The translations under genes were made by a program, and so were the position numbers. Below are positions 37,201 to 49,200 of a stretch of 64,000 bases of DNA, in pieces (position 1 is the first letter of the stretch; each line of letters opens with the position of its first letter). The notes under the pieces are model-generated. The model was not told where the DNA came from. It worked only from the letters and a program-made list of their open reading frames with translations, and did not search any database. The DNA is from Amborella trichopoda (taxonomy: Eukaryota > Streptophyta > Magnoliopsida > Amborellales > Amborellaceae), in NCBI RefSeq assembly GCF_000471905.2, contig NW_006495813.1, forward strand, positions 70,807 to 134,806. Reading direction: 5' to 3'.

Positions 37201-40200
37201 TAACAAAGAAGAATTACTATGTCATGTACTTATTTTATAATTCAAGAAAAGGAGATAAAGGGAGCTAGCCCTTGTTCTCGCTCCTTGTATGTCGTAGACT
37301 AGCTCCAGACCTTGTAGGCATAATAGGGTTATTAGTAGACCGAGTCCATTGTATGGGATTGTCCACAAAGATATCATAAAGGTTAACATTAGTACTTGGA
37401 GTCTTGGACTGAGTATATACAGACCAAAATTCGATCTTGTAGTAATGGGTAAATTTATATATTTTCTGAATACTTCTCATATACAGGAGGGAATTGGTTC
37501 GCAATTATAGTAAGGGGAGAATCTCGATTCCAATATGAGGAAAATCACAATTCCGGAATGGTGAGAATGGTGATTCTAAGTTGATGGGGACAACGATTCT
37601 AGAATTTTAGGAATCACAATTCCTTATTTTTAGGAATCACGATTCCATATTTTAGGAATCACGATTCCAACAACCACCGAAACAAGTGGGGTCATGTGTG
37701 ATTCCATATAGGTATGAAACACGATTCCAACATGAAGGGACATCGATTCTTGCTAATAGGAAACACAATTTCTTATTTTTTGAATCGCAATTCCGAAATA
37801 GTGAGAATCATTTTTCTCAAATCCGAATCGTACAGACAATGATTCCTAGATTCCGAAACTTCTGATACACGTGATTCCATGATTCCGATTCCAAAAACGA
37901 TTCGAAATTATAGATTTTTCCAACAACTATATGTAAGATTATTGAAATTGAATAAACAGATCCCTCACATGAGAAGGGGGAAGCTGAAAATCTTACTGTA
38001 ATGTCTTGGCTATTACACTATGCAATCATTGAATAGTAGGGCTTCTTGTTCCTTCGAACTACGAGAGAGATTTGGGACTCGGTATATTAAACCTACTCTC
38101 AAAGCAAAAATGTGTGTACCAATGGAGACGGAAAATTTCCATTCAAGGGAGAGGTCTCTTGCTGCATATTTCTCCTTACTTCATAATATGTAGGAGGAGT
38201 TGGATAATTACCAATTGTTTAAGCCAGCCTATAACGAAGATGGGGAAAAATACAAATAGTTTGTAAAGTAGATTTGTGTTTCTAGCTCCTGGCAGAATTG
38301 AACCCTAAATTTGAGTTAGCTAGGGTTCAAATACTGAGTAGGGATGCTCTTCCAATGCTCAACAAGTATATTCTTTTGTCCATAGCGAGGAGAGTAGAAA
38401 AAGTGTCATGCCGCCTGCTCAAGTAGGTGATCAATCTGCCATTGCTTCAATCTCATTGCCTCCTAAAAACAATAAAAGGGGTGGACCTCGAAAATTCGGA
38501 AAAGGGAAACCTAATCATGGATATAAAAAGAAAGATGAAGTGTGATCATTGTACGAGAAATGGTCAAAATAACAAAATGTACTGGGCTAGTTGGCCAGCT
38601 AGCAAATTCAACAGCCATGTCAATTTAATGCTCATAATGCTTCATCAACTTCGAAAGTTGCCTTTAATACTGGTCAGCCATTTCCCAATATGATTCAAAC
38701 TTTGATTTCTATTCCAAAAGAGATGATTTCAGTTCCTAAAGAGGATATAGATAGCCTTCAACAGTTGTTCTCTCTGTAAGATGGCCCATCCACTACTTTA
38801 TGTCATCTTATCCACTCTCAGTAGAATTACCAAAAGTCTAAATTCTAATGTAACCTTCTTTCCTTCCTACTATGTTTTTAGGACCTGTATAGGAGGAAGA
38901 CGCAACAATTTCATGAAGTTGGTGGACTCTACATTCTAGACTCCGCAACCACTCTTCAAGCCCTATAGTCAGCACCAATAAACATCAGATTTGGCAATGG
39001 CATATCCGACTTGGCCATTTAGCTTTTCAGTCTTTGAAAGATTTCCTAAGTTGGTTATTTGAACTAGTACGTCAGAGTTTCAAAATGAGGTCTGCGAACT
39101 GTCAAAACATTGTTGAAAAATAATAAAAACATTGCGCCTTTTGCTATTGTCCATTCTAATTTTACGGTCCCCATCCTGTCACATCTATTTGTGGCTATCA
39201 CTATTTTGTTTCTTTTGTGGATGACTGTCCTCGGTGTACCTGTTATGAAGTTCCTCATATCTACAAGGTCTTTCATAAGATGATCCACAATCAGTTTGAC
39301 ATTAAATTAAGATATTGAGATCTGGTCATGTGGAGAGTATTGTAACAAAGAGGAGTATTGTAACAAAGAGTTGTTGTCCTATTTGGAAGAACAAGGTATC
39401 GAACATCAAAATTATTATTCTTAAACACCACAACAAGATATTGTTGCTGAAAGAAAGAATAGAAACTTCTTAGAGGTGATCATGCTTTGAGTATGAATGT
39501 ACCTAAAAATTTCCGGTTTGAAGCTATGCTCACTGATCAATCAGACGCCATCTCATGTTTTAAATTACAAACATCCTTCTCCATTTTGAACATCCACTAT
39601 TACGTGTTCCCCCTAAAGTCATTGGTTGAGTTTCCTTTGCTAGTGTTCGTTATCCATACTGTACAAGTTTTTTTTTTTGAGAAAGATCCATACTATACAA
39701 AGTTGAATCCCAAATTTAAAAAAAGTACTTTATCTTGGTTATCAGTCTTCTCAAAAGTGTTACAAATGCTATGATCATGTGTTAGGAAAAAAATTTGTCT
39801 CAATGGATGTTACGTTCTTTGAGTCCGCTCCACCCCTTCTTTACACCTCTCTAGAGGGGTAGCATAGTGTGGAAGAGAGGTCTTCTATTCCTATTTCAAC
39901 TTTTCCTGATTCTGGAACTCAGAGGGACAGTGGGGAGCAATCTCATGATGATGAAGAGAAAAAATAAAAGCCTATATCTGGTGGAAACAAACAGAAGTGG
40001 AGGCCACCATAGCTGATTGGCCTTCAAGCCAATTGCATACCTCTGATCCACGTAATTCCCACTAGATCTTAATATGATGATTCTAATCTACCCATTGTTG
40101 TACAAAAAGGTAAACGAAGTTGTAATGTGCACCCACTTCGCAACTTCGTTTCTTATGAGTCATTATCTGCTTCCGATCATGCTTTTGTGTCTTCTTTGTC

Positions 40201-43200
40201 CTCCACTTCCATTCCATCCAATATTTTTGAAGCTTTAGCTCATCTCAAGTGGAAAGGGACTATATGCAAGGAGATGATAGCATTAATCAAGAACAGAACT
40301 TGGAAACTGGTACACCTTCCTAAAGAGAAGTTGGTTGGTGATAAATGGGTCTACACTATAAAGCACAAGGCAGATGGTACAGTTTATAAATATAAGACAC
40401 AATTAGTTGATCAGGAGACATTTTCTCTTGACACCAAACTCCATTCATGACCCTTTGTCTCTGGAAGCTAGTTTGAAAGGGCCATTCTACCAACTAGATG
40501 TCAACAATGCATTCATTCAAGGCGAACCACATGTTGAAATATACATGGTACAACCACATGGATTTACGGCTCCTGGATATGAGGGAAAAGTTTGTAGATT
40601 GAGAAAGCACATTTACGGGCTAAAGCAGTTTCCCCCAGCTTGGTTTGAGAGGTTTAGTGGTGTTGCTCAAAGAAATGAATATACACAAAGTCAATAGACC
40701 ATACCTGATCTGTAAAACATACTAAGGTCAGTACCACTGCCAGAAAAGTATATGTGGATGATAATGTTGTAACCGGTACTTGTTCTAAGGAAATTCAGTA
40801 ACTCAAGAGCTTTTTGGCAAGGGAGTTTAAAATTAAAGATCTAGGTCCATGGAAATACTTTCTTGGGATAAATGTAGCCAGGTCTAAAAGGGGAATCTTT
40901 CTCTCAAAGGAAGTGCGTTGGACATTTTTAAGGTAATAGGAAAGTTTGGATCCAAACCGACTAATACTCTATCGAACAAAGCCACAAACTAGATGACCAA
41001 AGGGGTGAAGCTCTCAAAGATATTGGTATGCTTCCTTCACTGCCATGTCTTGACATTGCATATGTCGCAAGTCTGATTAGTCAATTCATGCATGCTCCAC
41101 GACCTACTCATCTTGAAGCTGCTTACAAACTTTTAGATATTTTAAATCATCACCAGGAAGAGAACTGTTGTTTGCTAATCATGGACAATTTCCAAGTTAA
41201 GGTTTATACAGATGCAAATTGGGTTGGTTTTATTCTGGACTAGAGATTTGCATCACGCTACTATACTCTAGGTGGGAGAACCTTGTGATTTGAAGAAGTA
41301 AAAACAAGTTAGTTGTAGCCCATTCAAGTAAAGAAGCAGAATATTACATGGCTCATGGTGCATGTGCATTGTTGTGGTTATTACAAGACCTAGGTTTTCC
41401 TGTGACAGGGACAATGTCCTTGTATTTACTACTACATTATTAAACGAAGATTTAGAAAGGTTACCTATTTGACAAGTGTCAAAAAATTAGAAAAGGATGT
41501 AGGGCTCAAGATGTCAAGAACAGCAACGGGGCTGACGTCGTTTCAAAGCTCAAGATGTCAAGTACAGCAACGGGGCTGACGTGGCATTGCTACCATATCC
41601 TCTTCCCCCAATGTAGGGGAAGATGCGTTTGAAATCTCCGACATTTCAAATCCAATCAATCAATACTTTTGACTATTTTTATTTATGACTAAGGTTTTAG
41701 TGAGCCCCAATCTCACCCATATATAAGATCCCCCATCCAACATATATTATAGAGATATATTTTTATTTACAAATTTAGGGGTTGAGAATATGAAATAAAA
41801 AATATTAATTTAATTTTAATTTTATAAACTCAAACAAAAAAATTATTTTTTAGAACTAGTTCCAGGTTTTAGTAGGACCACCACTCTTTTACATGCATTT
41901 TAAGAGGGGTTTAAAAAAAATTGTACATTCTCTAATTTCAATACCCTCTTCACTCATGTTTACCATCTGAAGATGCAATTTGTGAAAAGTCATCTTTTAC
42001 AAGAGAGCTCGAGTAACAGCCGTCCGTTCCGACCGTGGGTTCAACGTGATGCAAAATTCGTCGTTCACAAGTGCCACCTTTATAGTCTAAAAGGGCTCTC
42101 TGAAATGGTTGCATTGGGATGTTTCATATTAGTGACGTTCTGGAGTGTCGTTGTAGCAAGACATGTTTCTAGAGCGTTTGGTGGATATGTTATCTACGGG
42201 GTCCACTGCTTCTTTTCTTCTTACACTTACACGTTTGTTTTGAGCGTTTGACACAATGCATCTGTTTTAAAAGAATAAAAATTAATTTTAAAAACTAAAA
42301 ATATATATATTTTTTAGAACTGTTTCGAGGTTTTAGTAGGACCGCCACTTTTTTACATGCATTTTTAGAGGGATGTATGATGGCTTAGGGAACATTTATG
42401 TAGAATTGCAACCTACGGATGTGCACAACTCTTTCCCTTTTATTTTTAGGAAAAAGATTATATAAGGTGGCAAACTTTGAATCCCTTCACCAAAAACGAA
42501 GGGATAGTGAAAAGTTGAGTCTTTTAAATTCAAACTGCAAAAGAAAATGAAAAGGTGTCCAAAGAAATTTACAAAATTCAAACCTCCCATAACTACCAAT
42601 GTATCTATTATATAAGGATTTTCTCTTTCCAAACTCTCTCTACTCTTGCTCATTCTCTCTCTTTCTCTATGATTTTCTCTTTCCTTATTCTCTCTACTCT
42701 CACACATTCTCTCTTTCTCTACTGCATAACAAGACCATATTGTTCGCTCTCTCTGACTGAAAGCCTAACGAGAATGAGACCATATCATTGTCTCTCTGAC
42801 TGAAAGCCTAACGAGAATGAGACCATATCATTCTCTCTCTGACTGAAAGCCTAACGAGAATGAGACCATATCGTTGTCTCTCTGACTGAAAGCCTAACGA
42901 GAATGAGACCATATCGTTCTCTCTCTGACTGAAGGCCTAACGAGACCATATCGTTCTCTCTCTCACTGAAAGCCTAACAAGACCATATTGTTGAAGAGGA
43001 CTGAAAGCCTAACGACACCATATCGTTGAAGAGATAAAGTGAATTAATAAAAAGTAAGCCTTTATCCCTCTCCTTCTCTATGTGTATGTCTATACGTGCT
43101 TTATTTTTCAAATCCAATTTTATAGATATTTCAGCAATATTTATCCTGGAAACTCTGTGATCATTATGAAAATAAAGATGCAAAATGTATTCTTTAAATT

Positions 43201-46200
43201 TTGGTTTCAATACAATGAAAAGCAAAATGTAATTGGGAATAGTTTTTTAGTTTATCTCTAATGCATTCTTCAAATATCACAAACAGAAATTTCAAAATAT
43301 TGAAAAAGATCATTTCCTAATTTTCCAACAAAAAGGTTTTCAAAAACTGCATATGCTTCGTGTCCGCCTTCCTCCTCCACTACCCCTGCCCTTCCCCCGA
43401 GGGATGTCCCCTTGGTACCCCCTCTTCTGGCCCCCACCCTAGGTTGTACTGTAACCTCAGAAGACTCTTCGCCCATCCCTGACATTGAGCCAGCTCTTAT
43501 GGTAGGAACTTGCCCTCCCTTTGCCCCATGCCTTCCTCATCCCAGCGAGGCTCCTGCTCAACAGATGCCGAGGTTATCTTTCCCAACTGAGAACGTATTC
43601 TTGGGGAGGCCTCCTGGAAAAGAAGTCCTTACCCTGGAGTCTGATACTTCAGTAAGAGATCGACCCCAGGATCTTCCTGGTTTACTTTGTTATCCCACCC
43701 TGTGAACCCCCACTAGATCTCCTAGCCTACTCACTGTCTCCTACTTACTTATCCCTCTTCCATTCCCTCAACCCTGAAATGGACTCGTCCCTATACCCTT
43801 TTGGGATTCTGATGATACTCACCTCTTGCCCTTCATCACTGGACTTGGAGAGTATTGCTTCCTACCTTGCTATCTACCTTCCTTTTTATCTTGTTCTCTC
43901 CCCAATCTGCAGGGTCAGCTCTTCGCTACTCTCCGTCTACCGAACTCATGGTCATCCCCTTATCCCTCGCACTGCCTTCCCTCTCTTTGAAATGCCTATT
44001 CCGCACTTCCACTTAGCCCTTAACCCATAAAAATGGGGCTTTCTCCTCCTATGAACCCCTACCTCTTTGCCTTCGCCCCCCCCCCTGCTTCAGCCCTTCC
44101 TCCCTTCGCCTTCAGACCCCTAGCCCACCCTGTCCATCTCCAAATGACCCTGCTTGTTTATTTGCTTTCAACCTAACCCAATCCCTCCTCCAGGGACCCC
44201 TGACCCCTACTCTTAACTCTCCTCCTGCCTTATTCTCCCCCTCTCCTACCCCCCCTCGTTTTCCTCAACCTTGCTATGAAGGCTTTGGCACATTCCATCA
44301 AGTCACCCAGGAAGCTAAGGATAGGCAGGAGGCCTCATCATCCCTTGAGGAGTCGTCCACGCTTTACAGCCACGCAGACAACAGCCCAGACACCATTAAA
44401 GATAACGTTAAGTTCTTCTTCAGTATTATGGGTTTTCACTTGGAAGACTCTCACTATCAGCTTCTCCTCGCTCTTTATTCTATCACGGGGGATAGAGAGC
44501 AGCGAAGGAAAAAAGGTTATAGAGAATTGATTAACCTTTTTTGATCTTTAAACCCTGGTCAGTTCTATCCCTCGAATATGTCTACTCAATCCCCCTGGCC
44601 TACTGGAAGGTCCCCGGCCAGGAGATCCTCCAGATTGGCAGCGGCCCCCTCGCCTTCTATTCCTTGATGATTTTCATATCATGGAATATTAGGGGGCTTG
44701 GACAGGCCTCAAAACAAAAAGCCGTTAGAGACCTTTGTACCAAGTTCAAACCTACCTTACTGGTGCTCTTAGAAACCAAACAACTGGAGCCTGATCTCCT
44801 CTCTGTTAGAAGAGTTTGAGGTAGATCCCCTTGGCAATGGATCTCTCGCGCAGCGCTGGGGGCCTCAGGAGGGACATGGGTAATTTGGGACCCCACTGAG
44901 CACTCCCTGCCATCCTATCAAATTGGTGACTTCACTGTCACGGTCCTCCTATCCTGAAATTCCGACAATCTCCTCTGGAAGTTCACGGCCGTTTACGGTC
45001 CAAACAGGTCATCACTGCGACCTAAATTATGGCAAGAGCTTGACGAAATTGCAACCCTACCTCATCCCATCTGATGCTTGGGTGGAGATTTCAACATCAC
45101 CAGATGGTCCTTCGAAAGAAATACTTCCAACCTTATATCCAATTCCATGTTAGAGTTTTCGGACCTTATATCCAGACTTGAGCTTATTGAGATCCCTCTC
45201 CTAGGGAATCAATTCACTTGGGCGGATCACGGGGCCCAACCCACTCTCTCTAAATTGGATCGTTTTCTAGTCTCCCCCAATTGGGATGAAGCCTTTCCAA
45301 GGTCTCACACCTTAGCTCTCCCAAAACCCACTTCTGATCATTGCCCAATCTTACTCAATACCCAATCAGCCCCTAGGGGACCCAAACCTTTCCGATTCGA
45401 ATGAGCTTGGTCTCAAGAGGATGGCTTGGCATCCCTCATCGCCTCTTGGTGGCAATCATCCTCCAACCAAGTCACAGGAAGGGCCAGGTTCAGGTTACAG
45501 AAAATATTACAAATCCTAAGAAGTCAATCAAATCGTGGAAATCATCACTACAAGGAACCTTTTCAGCCTCAAAAAAAACACACCTGGAAACCATACAGAG
45601 TCTTGATAAACTAGAGGAATCCATACCCCTTTCTCCTGAAGAAGCTAATCTCAGGCTATCTACTAAACAAGAGTACCTCTCTACCCTTAAGAAGGAAGAG
45701 CTTTACTGGTATCAAAGGTCAAGAGTGTCCTGGCTTAAAGCAGGAGACCTGAATACCAAGCTCTTCCATAGAGTGGCGAACAGTAGACGAAGAACCAATA
45801 TAATCCAGACCATCAAAGTTGGTGAAAAGGTGCTTGACTCTGCACCAGAGATTGAAGAAGCCATCATTTCCCACTTCAGGAACCTTTACTCAGACCCAAA
45901 CCTTCCCAGACCCAGTATGGCTGAGCTAGAATTCATGAACCTTCCCACCGATAAAGCTGACTGGCTAGAACGTCCTTTCAATGAGGAAGAAATAGAGATG
46001 GCAATGAAGGACTTGGCCTTTGACAACGCGCCCGGCCCAAATGGATTCCCCATGGCCTTTTTCAAAACATACTGGAGCACATTTAAGGAGGATTTAAAAA
46101 AGTTCTTTGAGGAATTCTACAGGTGAGGCATACTCAACAAAGCCATCAATGCAACCTTTTTAGTGATGGTGCCTAAACTAGAAGGAGCACAGGACAGTAA

Positions 46201-49200
46201 AGACTATCGCCCTATTAGCCTCCTTAATTCCTCTTACAAGATCCTCTCAAAAGTCCTCGCCTCCAGAATTAAACAGGTCCTCAATTTGGTCATTATCCCC
46301 ATCCCTGTCAGCTTCATTAAAAACAGACAAATTCTAGATGGGGTCCTAGTAGCTCATGAGTGTATTCACTCTCGCTACAAAATGAAAAAGCCAGAACTTA
46401 TATCCAAAATTGACTGGGAAAAGGCATACGACCATGTAGATTGGTCAATCCTAGACCAAGCCCTTCACAAAATGGGTTTTGGAGAGAGATGGAGGAAGTG
46501 GATGAAAGGGTGCTACTCTAGCCCTTACTTCTCTGTCTTAGTTAACGGATCTCCTAAGGGCTTCTTCCCTGCGTATAGGGGCCTAAGACAAGGAGATCCC
46601 CTATCCCCCTTTCTTTTCACTATAGTGGGACAGGTATTTAGCCAATCCATATCCAGAATCTTCAAGACTGGCTTACTCTCTGGATTCAAAACAAGTAGAA
46701 CAGGGCCTTCTGTGACACATCTGCAATACGCAGATGACACCTTGGTGTTTCTTGATGCAAATAAGAGAGAGGTCCAAAACCTAAAAATCTTCCTTGTTTG
46801 CTTCGAAGTGGCTACTGGTTTAAGGTCAATATGGCTAAGTCTAAAATGATTGGAGTTCGTCTTAGCTCCTTCCTAACAAGGACCTTAATTCCGGAATGGG
46901 AGTGCACAGTGGAAGATCTCCCAACCTATTACCTAGGGCTTCCCCTAGGCCTTGGCAAAACCAAAAATCATATGTGGGCCAAGGTCATTGATAGAATAGA
47001 TAAAAGACTGGCAGGCCGGAAAGGGCGATATCTGTCTATGCTAGGAAGATGCACTCTCATTAAAGCATCTCTAGCAAACACACCCATTTACTTTATGTCA
47101 CTCTATCAAATTCCAGCTTCAGCCTCTAAAAGAATAAAACAGCTTATGAGGAATTTCTTTTGGTCAGGCTCTGCAGATACCAAGAAAATCCACTTAATCT
47201 CTTGAGAAAAGTTACGCACACACAAGTCGAAGGGAGGATTGGGACTAAGAAACCTAAGAAAACAAAATTGGGCACTTTTGGGGAAATGGTGGTGAAGGCT
47301 AGCTAATCATGAGAACCAACTCTAGACCCAAGTACTTAAAAGCAAATACAAAATTCCCCAACAAAAGTGGTTGCCAGAGAACAACTCATCCTCCACGGGA
47401 TCTGGTATTTGGAAAGCTCTAGTTTCCATTCTCCCACGGTTCGGAACTCATATTCGGTTCCATGCTAGAGGAGGAAGTAGGGTGAGGTTCTGGGAGGATA
47501 TGTGGCTTGGCATAGCACCACTTAAACACAGACTCCCCTCCCTTTATGCCTTGTCCAACTGTAAAGGGTCCACGATCAAGGAGGAAATGCTTCTATCTGG
47601 CAGTAGTAGGACGTGGAACCCATCCTTTAGAAGGTCGCTTTCTGATGATGAACTCCTTTTTTTCTCCAATCTCAACGCTGATCTTCATGGCATATTCTTA
47701 TCACAGTCAGGGAGAGATTCTATGACTAGGACCCCTTCCCCCACTAGGAAGTTCTCAGTAACCTCATTATATAAGGTTTTGATAGAGGGGAACGATAGGA
47801 TACACCCATCAAGCAAGGCGTGGGAGTTTATCGCTCCACCAAGGGCCCAGTTCTTTCAGTGGTTAGCGATTGAAGATAAACCCCTCACAATAAATAACCT
47901 CCAGAAAAGAGGATTCCGATTTCCTAACAGATGTATAATGTGCCTTAAGGATGCAGAAGCTGTTTCACATCTGCTAATACATTGCGAGTTCGCTTACTCT
48001 GTTTGGAGTAAAATCAGGCTCTCGTGGGTGATCCCATCGTCAATCCAGTCCCTGGTTGCCCATTCCTTCGAGGACAAATGGAGGAAATCTGGGAAGATCC
48101 TATGGAAAGCCTCGCTAGCCGCTAGCCTCTGGTATATTTGGGGGGAAAGAACTCTAGGATCTTTCTAAGAGAGAAGAACACTATCCAGAAACTGTTCCAT
48201 AAAATAACATCCTCTGTTATTTTCTAGGCCTCTCACCATGAACAATTTGTAGGCATTTCTGCCTCCTCCTTTATCTGGGATAGCCTTCTTTTCCGTAACC
48301 ACCAGAGAAGCAGAAATACCCCTACATGGATTCCTCCCCCAGAGGGCCACGTAAAACTTAACTTTGATGGATGCTCCTTTGGAAAACCCGGTCCGACAGA
48401 CATTGGAGGAGTGTTCAAAAATCATGGAGGAGTAGTACTTCTCACCTACTCAGAATACATAGGAACCAAAGACTCGCAAACAGCAAAAGGCTTGGCTCTG
48501 CTAACTGTAATCAAGCTCTTTAATATTTCTTGGGGTAGAATCTTACAGATTGACGGAGATGCCAAAAACATCATAAAGTGGGGTTTTGGTAAAAGAGACC
48601 CACCTTGGTACTTGGCCCATTTTTTGATGAGATCGATCACTTATGCAGGGACTTGGAAGTTACTTGGAGGCACACTCGAAGAACCGCAAACGCAGCGGCA
48701 GACGCACTCGCTAAAGAAGCGGCCCAGCAGCTTATCTAATAGGATGTTTAATCTGTGTAAAAGGGCTTCTTTACTAGTCCTAACTGTTTTATGTTTACCT
48801 CTATTCTCTACTCTTATTATAACGCAAGAAAAGGGCTACAATTCTAATCTACCCTATTTGTCCGCTTTTGTACTTGGGCACAAATATAAGCCCCACTCCA
48901 CTGTAAGCCCTCGCCGCTGTAATGTGAGTCTATGTAGAGGAAGTCTTTGCAGGTCCTCCTCACAAGGACCACGATACTGTTGAGGACATGTATGAAGGCC
49001 TCACAATATCGACAAACTCTTGTACTTTATTTTCAGTCAATGCTAAGTTAATTTCTATCAAAAAAAAAAACCAACTGCATATGCTCATGGTTTATCATCT
49101 GAAAAACCACCCAAATGCTACCAACATGGTTTTTCAATAACCCTGTGGTTTTTTGGTTGCTTGAATTTGATAACTGTTGTAAACCACCCAAATGCTCATG

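Noticed and set aside
41973..42251. 92-codon plus-strand frame between direct repeats
   Set aside because: No known domain; composition and position suggest chance within a repeat-bounded segment.
42731..43033. CRISPR-like array
   Set aside because: Units are contiguous tandem repeats with no unique spacers, in a plant nuclear genome; it is a minisatellite.
44817..48227. TGA read as Trp (alternative genetic code)
   Set aside because: Stops are confined to a dead retroelement, two are TAG, and the host exons use the standard code with TGA as a stop at 14699.
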